Positions 15,988 through 25,472 of a stretch of 53,611 nucleotides of DNA are shown here, piece by piece (within the stretch, counting starts at the first letter, position 1; each line of letters opens with the position of its first letter). Position numbers and translations under genes: made by a program. Source of the stretch: an uncultured Ectothiorhodospiraceae bacterium (GTDB lineage Bacteria > Pseudomonadota > Gammaproteobacteria > Nitrococcales > Nitrococcaceae); NCBI GenBank assembly GCA_913056385.1, contig CAJXND010000008.1, forward strand, positions 1 through 53,611. The letters are read 5' to 3'. The notes beneath the pieces are model-generated. The model ran no database searches, had not been told where the DNA came from, and worked only from the letters and a program-made list of their open reading frames with translations.

Positions 15988-17613
15988 ATGAGCTACCAGG
16001 TCCTTGCCCGGAAATGGCGCCCCCGTCGCTTTGACGAAATGGTCGGTCAGGGGCATGTCCTGCGTGCGCTGGCCAACGGTCTGGCCAATGGCCGTCTGCA
16101 CCACGCCTACCTGTTCACGGGGACCCGTGGCGTCGGCAAGACGACGGTGGCACGTATCCTCGCCAAGTGCCTGAACTGTGAAGCGAATGGTGTCACGGAC
16201 CATCCCTGTGGGGAATGTGCCGCCTGCACCGAGATCGATTCCGGCCGCTTCGTTGATCTGATCGAGGTCGATGCCGCTTCACGGACCAAGGTCGAGGATA
16301 CCCGCGAGCTCCTGGACAACGTGCAGTACGCCCCGACCCGGGGACGTTTCAAGATCTACCTCATCGACGAGGTCCACATGCTTTCGGCGCACAGCTTCAA
16401 CGCGTTGCTGAAAACGCTCGAGGAGCCGCCGGAGCACGTCAAGTTCCTTCTCGCCACCACCGATCCCCAGCGTCTGCCGGTGACGGTGCTGTCACGCTGC
16501 CTGCAGTTCAACCTCAAGCCGCTGCTGCCGAAGATGATCGGCGGGCAGCTTGAGCGCATCGCCGCGGCCGAGGGCATTGAGGCCGAGGCCTCGGCGGTTG
16601 CCCGGCTCTCCCGGGCGGCCGATGGCAGCATGCGTGATGCGCTCAGCCTCACGGATCAGGCGCTGGCTTTTGGTGCTGGCCGGCTCCTGGATGCCGAGGT
16701 CCGCGACATGCTGGGCAGCATCGAGCAGGATTTCATGGTCGAGCTGCTGGAGCGTCTCGCTGCCTCGGACGGCCCGGGTCTGCTAGAGACCGTGTCACGC
16801 ATGGCGGAGGGCGCCCCGGATTTCGGGGAGGCGCTCGCGGAACTGCTGGCCATGCTGCACCAGCTCAGCCTCGCCCAGACCGTCCCGGCGGTTTTCGATC
16901 ACGACGGCCCCGCGGCCGAGCGGCTGGCGGCACTGGCCGAGCAACTGGATCCGGCCTGGGTGCAGCTGCTCTACCACATTGCCCTGCAGGGCCGGCGTGA
17001 CCTGCCATTGGCCCCGGACCCGCGCGCCGGCTTCGAGATGGTCATGCTGCGCATGCTGGCGTTCGAGCCCGAGCCGGCGGATGCGGGTGGTGGATCCGGT
17101 GGGCCGACGCCCTCACCGGCACCGGCGCCATCGAAGCCATTGCCATCACCGGCGCCGGCCGCGATGCCGGCGAGTGATGCCACCGGGCCCGCAACCGGCT
17201 CGGCGACGGATCGCCCGCACACCGCGCCTGCCGCCGAAACAGACTGGCACCGACTGGCTGCCGAACTCTCGCTGTCCGGCATGGCGCAGGCGCTGGCTGA
17301 CCATTGCGACTGGGTCGGCCGGGAGGGTGGCCGTGTCACCCTGCAGATTGATGAGGGGCATCGACACCTCGTCAATGACAACGTGACCGCCCGCCTCGCC
17401 GAGGCGCTGTCCGCGTATTTCGGCGAGCCCGTTGGCGTGCATATCGAGATGGGCGAAGTCGACGCCGAGACGCCGGCCGCCGCGGCCGAGCGTCGTGAGG
17501 CCGAGAAACAGGCGGAGGCCAGGGCGGCCATCGAGTCGGATCCGAATATTGCGGCACTCAGGGCAACCTTTGATGCCGAAGTCATCAGCGAATCCATTCG
17601 TCCACGCGACTAG
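15988..17613 (+). CDS. dnaX: DNA polymerase III subunit tau
   Basis: This is the clamp-loader ATPase that couples the polymerase cores to the helicase. The 541 residues show Walker A GTRGVGKT (45-52), the zinc-binding cysteines C64, C74, C77, C80, and a DEVH-type Walker B followed by HMLSAHSFNALLKTLEEPP. Domain III follows, then a Pro/Ala-rich linker (about 365-415) and a C-terminal region (about 420-541) matching the polymerase- and DnaB-binding part of tau. I see no A-rich slippery heptamer in the linker, so production of the short gamma form by the E. coli frameshift is not supported. It is first in dnaX-ybaB-recR, just after ffs; its own ribosome site is weak. Confidence 0.97.
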   Translation: MSYQVLARKWRPRRFDEMVGQGHVLRALANGLANGRLHHAYLFTGTRGVGKTTVARILAKCLNCEANGVTDHPCGECAACTEIDSGRFVDLIEVDAASRTKVEDTRELLDNVQYAPTRGRFKIYLIDEVHMLSAHSFNALLKTLEEPPEHVKFLLATTDPQRLPVTVLSRCLQFNLKPLLPKMIGGQLERIAAAEGIEAEASAVARLSRAADGSMRDALSLTDQALAFGAGRLLDAEVRDMLGSIEQDFMVELLERLAASDGPGLLETVSRMAEGAPDFGEALAELLAMLHQLSLAQTVPAVFDHDGPAAERLAALAEQLDPAWVQLLYHIALQGRRDLPLAPDPRAGFEMVMLRMLAFEPEPADAGGGSGGPTPSPAPAPSKPLPSPAPAAMPASDATGPATGSATDRPHTAPAAETDWHRLAAELSLSGMAQALADHCDWVGREGGRVTLQIDEGHRHLVNDNVTARLAEALSAYFGEPVGVHIEMGEVDAETPAAAAERREAEKQAEARAAIESDPNIAALRATFDAEVISESIRPRD

Positions 17614-17622
17614 GAGCAGATC

Positions 17623-17943
17623 ATGAAAGGTGGACTCGGCAACATGATGAAACAGGCCCAGCGCATGCAGGAGGAAATGCAGAAGGCGCAGGCCGAGCTC
17701 GCGGAGATGGAAGTGACGGGCCAGGCCGGTGGCGGTATGGTCACTGTGGTCATGACCGGACGTCACGAGGTTCGTCGCGTGACCATCGACGAGAGCGTCT
17801 ACGATGATCGCGAAATGGTCGAAGACCTTGTGGCCGCGGCGTGCAATGACGCCGTCCAGAAGCTCGAGCAGGTCACCCAGGAGCGGATGGGAAGCGTTAC
17901 CGAAGGGCTTAATCTGCCTCCCGGCATGAAGATGCCCTTCTAG
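17623..17943 (+). CDS. ybaB: YbaB/EbfC nucleoid-associated protein
   Basis: This small (106 residues) DNA-binding protein forms dimers with a tweezer shape and is thought to help organise the nucleoid; in many bacteria it is coupled to RecR. The N-terminal amphipathic helix with [16 protein letters not shown] (about 6-21) and the central strand region [11 protein letters not shown] are typical. The gene lies 9 bases after dnaX and 12 bases before recR, the standard arrangement, so the three are one operon. Confidence 0.95.
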   Translation: MKGGLGNMMKQAQRMQEEMQKAQAELAEMEVTGQAGGGMVTVVMTGRHEVRRVTIDESVYDDREMVEDLVAAACNDAVQKLEQVTQERMGSVTEGLNLPPGMKMPF

Positions 17944-17955
17944 GCGACACCAGCC

Positions 17956-18555
17956 ATGGCATACTCCCGCTCAGTCCAGTCGCTCATGGAAGCGCTGCGC
18001 TGCCTTCCGGGCGTGGGTCCGAAGTCGGCCCAGCGGATGACCTTCGCGCTGCTGCAGCATGATCGGGACGGGGCGCGGCGCCTGGCACGCGCCCTCGAAA
18101 CGGCGGCGGACACGGTGGGCGAGTGCGGGCGCTGTCGAAATCTGACGGAGGACGATCTCTGTCCGCTATGTGCCAGCGACCGGCGCGATGCGGCAGTGCT
18201 CTGCGTGGTCGAGAATCCCTCCGATGTCCAGGCGCTTGAGGACGCCACGGATTACGCCGGTCAGTACTTCGTGCTCAAGGGGCGGCTGTCGCCACTCGAT
18301 GGCATCGGCCCCGGCGAGCTCGGGCTCGAGGTGCTTGAAGCCCGGTTTGCCGATGGCGAAGTTCGGGAGATCATCCTGGCGGTCAGCCCCACGGTGGAAG
18401 GCGAGGCAACCGCGCAGTACATCGCCGGCATGGCGGCCGATGCCGATATCCGCGTCTCGCGGATTGCTCACGGCGTGCCGCTGGGTGGCGATCTGGACTA
18501 TGTCGACGCCGGCACCCTCTCCCATGCCTTTGCCGGACGAGCCCGTTACGGTTGA
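17956..18555 (+). CDS. recR: Recombination mediator RecR
   Basis: RecR works with RecF and RecO to load RecA on gapped DNA. The 199 residues contain the helix-hairpin-helix start (LPGVGPKSAQRM, 17-28), the zinc finger C57, C60, C69, C72, and a Toprim domain beginning with CVVENPSDV (about 84-92) and including the acidic cluster DADIRVSRIAHGVPLGGDLDYVD-type end. Length and order are normal. Its partner recO is also in this window (46648-47403), in a different operon. It is the last gene of the dnaX operon. Confidence 0.97.
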   Translation: MAYSRSVQSLMEALRCLPGVGPKSAQRMTFALLQHDRDGARRLARALETAADTVGECGRCRNLTEDDLCPLCASDRRDAAVLCVVENPSDVQALEDATDYAGQYFVLKGRLSPLDGIGPGELGLEVLEARFADGEVREIILAVSPTVEGEATAQYIAGMAADADIRVSRIAHGVPLGGDLDYVDAGTLSHAFAGRARYG

Positions 18556-18612
18556 GATTCAGCCCGATTTCTCCTCCCCTCAGCCGTTGCCCGGTTGACC
18601 CGCCAGATATCG

Positions 18613-18687
18613 ATACCTCAGGGTATTGAAGGGAACAACGACGATAATTCGGTGAATCCGGCGCTGCCATGTGCCGTAACCGGCACA
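18613..18687 (+). promoter_or_regulatory. Leader of the Usp/BCCT genes: dyad, -10-like box and hairpin
   Basis: The 216-base gap after recR holds three items. ATACC (18613-18617) and GGTAT (18622-18626) form a dyad. GATAAT (18643-18648) resembles a -10 box but has no good -35; the dyad sits roughly where -35 would be, which would suit an activator site. TGTGCCG (18670-18676) and CGGCACA (18681-18687) form a 7-bp stem with a TAAC loop, placed in the likely leader RNA. The ribosome site AAGGAG is at 18758-18763. Function is inferred only. Confidence 0.4.
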
Positions 18688-18771
18688 CCTCGCCCTTTCC
18701 ATGCAGCAGATACAGGACCGGGGTGCCGCGCCGCCGGAACACCGCCATCCGTCATGCAAGGAGCACAGGGC

Positions 18772-19191
18772 ATGTTCAAGAAAATCCTCGTCCCGGTGGA
18801 CCTGGCGCATCTGGAGGCAATCGAGCGCTCGCTCGCCGCCAGCGCCGACCTGGCGCGGCACTACGGCGCCGAAGTCCACTACCTGGGTGTCACTACGTCG
18901 ACGCCGGGCACCGTGGCGCGCACCCCCGAGGAATACGCGCAGAAACTCGAAGCATTCGCTCAGGAGCAGGCGACGGTTCATGGTCAGGCGGTGCACTCAC
19001 GGTGCATCAATTCACCCGATCCTGTTGCCGATCTCGACCGGACCATTCTGAAATCCATCGACGAGGTCGGAGCCGACCTGGTGGTCATGGCGACGCATCT
19101 GCCCAAGCATCTCGATGCGGTCATTCCTGCGCACGGCGATCGCATTGCCTCGCATACCGATATTTCCGTATTCCTGGTGCGCCCAGCCTGA
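18772..19191 (+). CDS. Universal stress protein (UspA family)
   Basis: This single-domain Usp has 139 residues. The start MFKKILVPVDLAHLE is the standard first strand with the conserved aspartate D10. The end carries LVVMATHLPKHLDAVIPAHGDRIASHTDISVFLV, where ATP-binding Usps have G-x2-G-x9-G-S/T; here the glycines are only partly kept (one HG, and S instead), so ATP binding is uncertain. ATG 18772 is supported by AAGGAG at 18758-18763; an in-frame upstream start would add 59 unlike residues. It lies 36 bases before a BCCT transporter gene and probably shares its transcript. In Halomonas the Usp TeaD regulates the ectoine transporter TeaABC, a useful parallel for a control role here. Confidence 0.88.
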   Translation: MFKKILVPVDLAHLEAIERSLAASADLARHYGAEVHYLGVTTSTPGTVARTPEEYAQKLEAFAQEQATVHGQAVHSRCINSPDPVADLDRTILKSIDEVGADLVVMATHLPKHLDAVIPAHGDRIASHTDISVFLVRPA

Positions 19192-19227
19192 GCGGGCGCC
19201 TCGAACCCGAGTAAGGGAGCAGTCCTC

Positions 19228-20895
19228 GTGACGAACGACAATACCAACGACAACACCACTGACAGTAACGAGTCGGCCGGCGTGCCGGCGCCGGAAGGAC
19301 CGGCCAACCTCATCGACACCGATTACGTGATCGGTCAGGACAACATCGCTGCCACCAAATTCGGCGTCGATGTTGACCTGCACGGCAAGGTCTTTACTTT
19401 CTCGGCGCTGGTGATCCTGGCCTTCGTCATCATCACGCTGGCGTTGCAGGACCAGGTGGGTCCCGTGTTCGAGGGCCTTCGCGCCTGGCTGACCAGTAAC
19501 ATTTCCTGGTTCTTCCTCGCCGGCGCCAATGTCTTTGTCCTGGTGTCCGTCGGCCTGATCTTCACGCCGTTGGGCAAGGTCCGGCTCGGCGGCCAGCATG
19601 CCAAGCCGGATTTCAGTTACGCTGGCTGGTTCGCGATGCTGTTCGCCGCCGGCATGGGCATCGGGCTCATGTACTTCGGGGTCTCCGAACCGCTGGCCCA
19701 TTTCAACAGTGCCATCGGCGGGACCAGCGTCGAGAACGGAGTGCGGACGGACTGGGCGCCCCTCGGGGCGGCCGGCGGCAACGAGAGCGGCGCCATCTCC
19801 CTCGCCATGGCGGCCACGATCTTCCACTGGGGGCTGCACCCGTGGGCCATCTATGCCGTGGTGGCGCTATCGCTGGCGCTGTTCTCGTTCAACAAGGGCC
19901 TGCCATTGACGATGCGCTCGGTGTTCTATCCGATCCTGGGTGAGCGCGTCTGGGGCTGGCCGGGGCATGTCATCGACATCCTCGCCGTATTCGCCACGCT
20001 GTTCGGGCTGGCGACCTCGCTCGGTCTGGGGGCGCAGCAGGCGACCGCGGGTCTGTCCTATCTCTTTGGCATTCCGGGCGATGAGGTGACCATGGTGCTG
20101 TTGATTGTCGGCATCACGGCCGTCGCGCTGGGCTCGGTCACGTTGGGCGTGGACAAGGGCGTGCAGCGCCTCTCGCAGCTGAACATGATCGTGGCGGCGC
20201 TGCTGTTGCTGTTCGTGATCATTTTCGGGCCGACGCTGTTCATCGTCACGGGATTCTTCCAGTTCCTGGCCTCCTACGTCGCCGACCTGCCGGCTCTCTC
20301 CAATCCCTTCGGTCGCGAGGACGCCAACTTCAGCCAGGGCTGGACCGCGTTCTACTGGGCCTGGTGGATCTCCTGGTCGCCTTTTGTGGGCATGTTCATT
20401 GCCCGGGTCAGCCGCGGTCGTACCGTGCGCGAGTTCCTCATCGCCGTGTTGATCATCCCGACGCTGATCTCGGTGCTGTGGATGACGGCCCTGGGCGGCA
20501 CGGCCATCGATCAGGTGGTCAACCTGGGGCTGGAGAACGTGGCCGGGGCCAACGGCGATCTGCAGCTCTTCGAGATGCTGGGTAACCTGCCGCTGGGGTT
20601 CATCACCTCGATCATTGCGATATTCCTGGTGATCGTGTTCTTCGTGACCTCGTCGGACTCCGGGTCGCTGGTCATCGATGCCATTACCGCCGGCGGCAAG
20701 GTCAACGCACCCAAGCCGCAGCGGATGTTCTGGGCCATTATCGAGGGCGCCATCGCGATTGCGCTGCTGCTCGGTGGGGGGCTGTCCGCCCTCCAGGCAA
20801 TGGCGGTGTCGGCTGGCTTCCCCTTCACGATCGTGCTCTTGATCGCATGCTATGCCATCATCAAGGGACTGATGTCGGAGCCGCGAGGGGCCTAG
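19228..20895 (+). CDS. BCCT-family osmolyte transporter (betaine/choline/ectoine type)
   Basis: The protein of 555 residues should import a trimethylammonium or ectoine-type compatible solute using Na+ or H+. It has an acidic, Asn/Thr-rich N-terminal tail (1-50) and about twelve membrane helices. The BCCT signature is clear: GMGIGLMYFGVSEPLAHF (about 143-160), the HWGLHPWAIYAVVAL segment, and the tryptophan box WAWWISWSPFVGMFIARVSRGRTVREF, followed by FFVTSSDSGSLV. The C-terminal tail is very short, so it lacks the long osmosensing domain known from BetP and BetT. Substrate cannot be assigned. Start is GTG 19228 with AAGGGAG at 19213-19219. Its stop codon overlaps the stop of the convergent exonuclease gene. 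Confidence 0.92.
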   Translation: MTNDNTNDNTTDSNESAGVPAPEGPANLIDTDYVIGQDNIAATKFGVDVDLHGKVFTFSALVILAFVIITLALQDQVGPVFEGLRAWLTSNISWFFLAGANVFVLVSVGLIFTPLGKVRLGGQHAKPDFSYAGWFAMLFAAGMGIGLMYFGVSEPLAHFNSAIGGTSVENGVRTDWAPLGAAGGNESGAISLAMAATIFHWGLHPWAIYAVVALSLALFSFNKGLPLTMRSVFYPILGERVWGWPGHVIDILAVFATLFGLATSLGLGAQQATAGLSYLFGIPGDEVTMVLLIVGITAVALGSVTLGVDKGVQRLSQLNMIVAALLLLFVIIFGPTLFIVTGFFQFLASYVADLPALSNPFGREDANFSQGWTAFYWAWWISWSPFVGMFIARVSRGRTVREFLIAVLIIPTLISVLWMTALGGTAIDQVVNLGLENVAGANGDLQLFEMLGNLPLGFITSIIAIFLVIVFFVTSSDSGSLVIDAITAGGKVNAPKPQRMFWAIIEGAIAIALLLGGGLSALQAMAVSAGFPFTIVLLIACYAIIKGLMSEPRGA

Positions 20896-21608
20896 ACCCA
20901 GAGGTCGCCGACGGCTGTCGAGCTTCTGTAGTGGTGCTGTATCTGCGCCTGCAGCAGCTCGGCGGTCCCCGTTGCGTCGATGACGGCCTGGTGGCCCTCA
21001 TAGGCGGGCAGGTGATAGCGGGCCCGGCTGTCGTTCAGTCGAATGGAGGTCGGCGCCTTGCCCAGCAGACGCCGCAGACCCATGCGCCAGCGCTGTCGGT
21101 AACGTCTGGCCTCGATGGCCATGGTATCGATTACCGGAAAGCGGAACGTCCCCAGTCCGCGCTGGTGCACCGCGCGTTCCAGAAAGCCGCGCTCGATGGG
21201 GTGGTAGTGGACCACGGGCAATCGGCCCGCAAGCGCATCCAGCAAGTCCGGCAGAATCTCGGCAAAATCCGGCGCCTGTTCGGTGTCTGCATGGGTGATG
21301 TGGTGATAGGCGACGGATTCGCCGGAGAAGCCCCGCGGCGGCCGGAGGATCCAGTAACGCCGCCGGGCGATGTTGATCGCGTTCAGGTCAAAAGGCACCA
21401 ACCCGATACTGAGAATCGCATGCCGCCGTGGATCGAGCCCGCTGGTCTCGAGGTCGAGGGCAACCAGCGGTGTCTGGCCAACGGGTTGGCCGGCATCGGC
21501 CGGAAAACGCTCATAGAATGCCCGCAGAACCGGTGTCTCCGCCCGGCGCGCCTGGTCCTGGAGCCATCCGGACCAGCCGCCGCCAAGTGGGCCGTCCTTT
21601 GCCCCCAT
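20892..21608 (-). CDS. DnaQ-like 3-prime to 5-prime exonuclease with an altered Exo II motif
   Basis: This 238-residue protein has the RNase T/DnaQ exonuclease fold. Exo I is D52 and E54 in ALDLETSGLD; Exo III is H206-x4-D211. Exo II reads VHYHPIERGFL (133-143): the histidine is kept but the usual catalytic Asp is Glu139. The change may be a subfamily trait rather than inactivation, as Glu can hold metal. The ATG at 21608 overlaps the TGA of the upstream nucleotidyltransferase-like gene (ATGA), so they are coupled. Substrate is unknown; pairing with a cNMP/CBS/nucleotidyltransferase protein suggests a role in nucleotide signalling or nucleic-acid turnover. Its stop overlaps the BCCT stop within CTAG at 20892-20895. 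Confidence 0.85.
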   Translation of the reverse strand: MGAKDGPLGGGWSGWLQDQARRAETPVLRAFYERFPADAGQPVGQTPLVALDLETSGLDPRRHAILSIGLVPFDLNAINIARRRYWILRPPRGFSGESVAYHHITHADTEQAPDFAEILPDLLDALAGRLPVVHYHPIERGFLERAVHQRGLGTFRFPVIDTMAIEARRYRQRWRMGLRRLLGKAPTSIRLNDSRARYHLPAYEGHQAVIDATGTAELLQAQIQHHYRSSTAVGDLWV

Positions 21609-23530
21609 CAACCGGCCCGACCGGCCCTGACGCCGCCGGCCGGCATCGGGTAGCGGAAGCGGAGGAACTTCTGGGCCTGGCTCAGTGCCCTGAACGCTTC
21701 CTTGATATCCGCACGTTCCTTGGCGGGCACGTTCTCCGGCTCGATGTTGTTATCCGGCTCCTGTTCCTGCTCGATATCGATGGCCTGATGCCGCAGACGG
21801 GTCATGCTGAGTATCTCCAGTGCGTAGCTCAGCCGGTCGGTGACGCCCGGTCCCAGCAGCTGGGTCTCCGCGATATCGCTGAGCCGCTCGAACGAGTTCT
21901 GGGCGCGTGACCCGCAGGCAAGTGCATGGATCCGGATCAGGTCGGTGAGGGGAGCCGTGCCGCGGCGTTTGACGTTGATCGAGTTGTTCTGACGGCCGTC
22001 CTTCTCCATCACGAAGTCGCGGAAGAAACCGATGGGCGGCGTCCGGTTGAGGGCATTCCGGGACATGGCCGCGAGAAACGCCCTGCTTCGCCCGGCCTCC
22101 GTGGCGACCAGCTCCTGGAGCGCCTCGATGAAACGCTCCTCGCCGTGAACATTATCCAGGTCGAAGAAGATATTGCTGTGCAGAAGTCGCTCTGGATTGG
22201 GCTGCTCGATCCAGCTGCGGAAGTAGTGCTTCCACACCGCCAGTGGCTGTCGCCAGCGCGAGTTGGTGGCCATGATGCCGCCCTTGCAGTAGCCGTAGCC
22301 GCAGGCATCAAGGCCGTCACTGACCCGCTGGGCCAGGGTCTGGAAATAGTCGTCATGGCGCTGGGGATCGAACCGGTCATCGAGGACCAGGGCATTGTCC
22401 TGATCGGTGACCAGCGTCTGCTCACTGCGTGCCATGGAACCCATGGCCATGAAGGCGTAGGGCACCGGCGCCGGTCCCAATTCCGCCTCGGCCAACTCCA
22501 GCAATCGACGCACGAAGCTCCGGCCGATGGACGACAGGGCCGTGCTGACGGTGCGTGAGTCGGCGCCGTCGCGGATCATGCGCACGGCAGAGGTCCGGAC
22601 GTCCGGGAGCAGCGTGGCGAGTCCGGCGGGGGTGTCCTGGCTGAATATGCTGTCAATCAGATACAGACTGCTCTGAGTCTCATAGCGCACCACATCCTCG
22701 AGCCGGATGAGCCCGATCGGCCGGCGCCGATGCACCACCGCCAGGTGGTGCACGTTGTGTCGCAGCATGGTGAGCATGGCTTCCTGCACGGTTTCGTCCG
22801 ATTGCACCGCCACCAGACGGTCGCTGACGATCTCGCCCACCGGCGTATCGGCGGACAGTCCGGCAGCCACGACCCGGGCCCGGAAATCGGCGTCGGTCAG
22901 GATGCCGCGTACCTGCCATAACGCGCCCTCCGCATCAGCATAGGTGTAGCGCGGATCATCGCCGCTTGCCTCGACAACCAGCAATGCCGCCGCCGGCTCG
23001 TCGGCCAGGCGCAGCGCCGCCTCGCGAGCGGTCTCACTGGATTCGGCGATCAGGGGAGCGCGGGTGACGAGCTTGCGGACCCGCGTGGTCATCAGGTCGT
23101 TGCCGCGGCGCTGCGTTTCCACGGCGGCCTCCAGCCGCGGGCGACCCAGCTCGACGAAATCGGCGAAGTCATCGTCCGCCTCGCAGAGGTGGTCGAAAAC
23201 CGCCACCGGAATGGCATAGATGAGGGTGTCTTCGATGGCGACGGCGGGATAGTGCACACGGCGCCCGCGTAGCAGGCCGTAGTGACCGAAGATGCTGCCC
23301 TCGCCCAGCCGGTCGAAGAGGTCGCCGGTACGGCGGTAGACCTCAACCGCCCCGCTGCGTACATAGCACAGCGACTCGATGGACTGGTTGGCCGCGAGGA
23401 TCTGGCTGCCTGCCCGGTAGTAGCTGATCTCTATGTTCTCTGCGACCTCATCCAGCAACTCATCGGAGAGTGCGTCGAAGGGCGGATAGGCCCCCAGATG
23501 ACGGCGGATTTCCAGCAGCTCCGGGTCCAT
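21608..23530 (-). CDS. cNMP-binding / CBS / DUF294 nucleotidyltransferase-like protein
   Basis: The 640-residue protein combines four parts: an N-terminal cyclic-nucleotide-binding (Crp-like) fold (about 15-130), a pair of CBS domains (about 153-290), a DUF294 nucleotidyltransferase-like domain with GSMARSE (364-370) and the acidic pair D376 and D378, and the DUF294 C-terminal helical domain (about 490-620). The layout recalls the GlnD-type uridylyltransferase end joined to ligand sensors. Such proteins occur widely near acetate or osmolyte transport genes, but the target of the transferase is not known. The start at 23530 lies 15 bases downstream of the cysB stop on the same strand, so cysB, this gene and the exonuclease may form an operon. 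Confidence 0.88.
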   Translation of the reverse strand: MDPELLEIRRHLGAYPPFDALSDELLDEVAENIEISYYRAGSQILAANQSIESLCYVRSGAVEVYRRTGDLFDRLGEGSIFGHYGLLRGRRVHYPAVAIEDTLIYAIPVAVFDHLCEADDDFADFVELGRPRLEAAVETQRRGNDLMTTRVRKLVTRAPLIAESSETAREAALRLADEPAAALLVVEASGDDPRYTYADAEGALWQVRGILTDADFRARVVAAGLSADTPVGEIVSDRLVAVQSDETVQEAMLTMLRHNVHHLAVVHRRRPIGLIRLEDVVRYETQSSLYLIDSIFSQDTPAGLATLLPDVRTSAVRMIRDGADSRTVSTALSSIGRSFVRRLLELAEAELGPAPVPYAFMAMGSMARSEQTLVTDQDNALVLDDRFDPQRHDDYFQTLAQRVSDGLDACGYGYCKGGIMATNSRWRQPLAVWKHYFRSWIEQPNPERLLHSNIFFDLDNVHGEERFIEALQELVATEAGRSRAFLAAMSRNALNRTPPIGFFRDFVMEKDGRQNNSINVKRRGTAPLTDLIRIHALACGSRAQNSFERLSDIAETQLLGPGVTDRLSYALEILSMTRLRHQAIDIEQEQEPDNNIEPENVPAKERADIKEAFRALSQAQKFLRFRYPMPAGGVRAGRAG

Positions 23531-23545
23531 CGCGGCAGTCTCTCT

Positions 23546-24596
<1,051 letters not shown>

Positions 24597-24641
24597 GCGG
24601 TAACACTTTTCCCAGACTGGTGTCGGTCGCGCGGCAAAAGA

Positions 24642-24678
24642 AAAGCCCCGACCTGCCGTTGAGGCAGGCCGGGGCTTT
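24642..24678 (-). terminator. Rho-independent terminator of the YccA gene
   Basis: AAAGCCCCGACCTGCC (24642-24657) pairs with GGCAGGCCGGGGCTTT (24663-24678) with one mismatch and a five-base loop. Read on the minus strand the hairpin is followed by TTTTCTTTT, so it terminates the minus-strand gene that ends at 24703. It insulates cysB, which has its own promoter. Confidence 0.92.
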
Positions 24679-24702
24679 CGGGAGGCGTTGTCCGGCCTTG
24701 TC

Positions 24703-25386
24703 CTAGCGCTCGCCGGCGAAGGCGCTCAGCAGCTGGAGCAGGCTCAGGAACAGGTTGTAGATGGTCACGTACAGGGTGATCGTCGCCATGATGTAGTTGG
24801 TCTCCCCGCCATGGATGATCTCACTGGTCTGGTAGAGGATCAGCGCGCTCATCAGCACGACAAAGGCGGCGCTGACCGCCAGCGAGAGTGCGGGGATGGA
24901 GAAGAGAATCGCGACGATGGAGCCCGCGAAGGCCACCAGCACGCCGGCGAAGATGAACCCGCGCATGAAGCTGAAATCACGCTGACTGGTTAGCGCATAG
25001 GCGGACAGCCCGAGGAAGATGACGCCGGTGCCGCCCAGGGCCATCATCACCAGTTCTGCACCGTTGCTGAAGGCGCCGAGATACAGGCTGATGATCGGCC
25101 CCAGCGTATACCCCATGAATCCGGTGAGCGCGAAAACGCTTGCCAGTCCCCAGACGCTGTTGCGCAGGGAGGTGGTCAGAAAAAGGAGACCGAAATACCC
25201 GCCCAGTACCAGCAGCCAGTGCATGGGTGGCGCGCTGGTTGCCATGGCCACGCCGGCCATGGTGGCGCTGAACAGCAGCGTCATCGCCAGAAGCGCATAG
25301 GTATTGCGCAGCACCTTGTTGGTGGCGAGTACCGAACCACCCGTCGTGCTGCGGCCTGCCGTGACTGCGCGAAAATCCTGAGCCAT
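24703..25386 (-). CDS. Bax inhibitor-1/YccA family membrane protein
   Basis: This 227-residue protein has seven hydrophobic helices (from about residue 25 to 225) and a short polar N-terminus, the BI-1/YccA layout. Conserved points include the segment GYTLGPIISLY (about 91-101) and the acidic SEIIHGGETNYIMATITLYVTIYNLFLSLLQLL end. In E. coli YccA is a substrate and modulator of the membrane protease FtsH and protects SecY from degradation when export is jammed. The minus-strand ribosome site GGAGGT lies about 10 bases upstream. A sigma32-like promoter precedes the gene, which fits a role in membrane protein stress, and a strong terminator follows it, so it is monocistronic. Confidence 0.92.
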   Translation of the reverse strand: MAQDFRAVTAGRSTTGGSVLATNKVLRNTYALLAMTLLFSATMAGVAMATSAPPMHWLLVLGGYFGLLFLTTSLRNSVWGLASVFALTGFMGYTLGPIISLYLGAFSNGAELVMMALGGTGVIFLGLSAYALTSQRDFSFMRGFIFAGVLVAFAGSIVAILFSIPALSLAVSAAFVVLMSALILYQTSEIIHGGETNYIMATITLYVTIYNLFLSLLQLLSAFAGER

Positions 25387-25428
25387 CGTTGTCTACCTCC
25401 GTCGGTGTTCGGGCACGAGCATGTGCAA

Positions 25429-25472
25429 CATGCCATTAGATGGGGGCGGTGTCACGTTGGTTCAATGGCATG
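25429..25472. repeat. Perfect 9-bp inverted repeat framing the YccA promoter
   Basis: CATGCCATT (25429-25437) and AATGGCATG (25464-25472) are exact inverted copies separated by 26 bases. On the minus strand the first arm overlaps the -35 element and the second begins right after the -10 element of the sigma32-like promoter. Such placement suits a repressor or looped DNA. A 10-base palindrome TTTCATGAAA follows at 25477-25486. Confidence 0.65.
25438..25466 (-). promoter_or_regulatory. Sigma32-like promoter of the YccA gene
   Basis: On the minus strand ATTGAAC (25460-25466), 14 bases, CCCCATCT (25438-25445). The -10 part is a perfect match to the sigma32 consensus and the -35 is a partial match; the spacing equals that of the lon promoter in this window. 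The predicted leader is about 45 bases. Confidence 0.65.

Noticed and set aside
17080-17240. Frameshift site for a short gamma form of dnaX
   Set aside because: The linker region has no run of A residues or other slippery heptamer; only full-length tau is supported.
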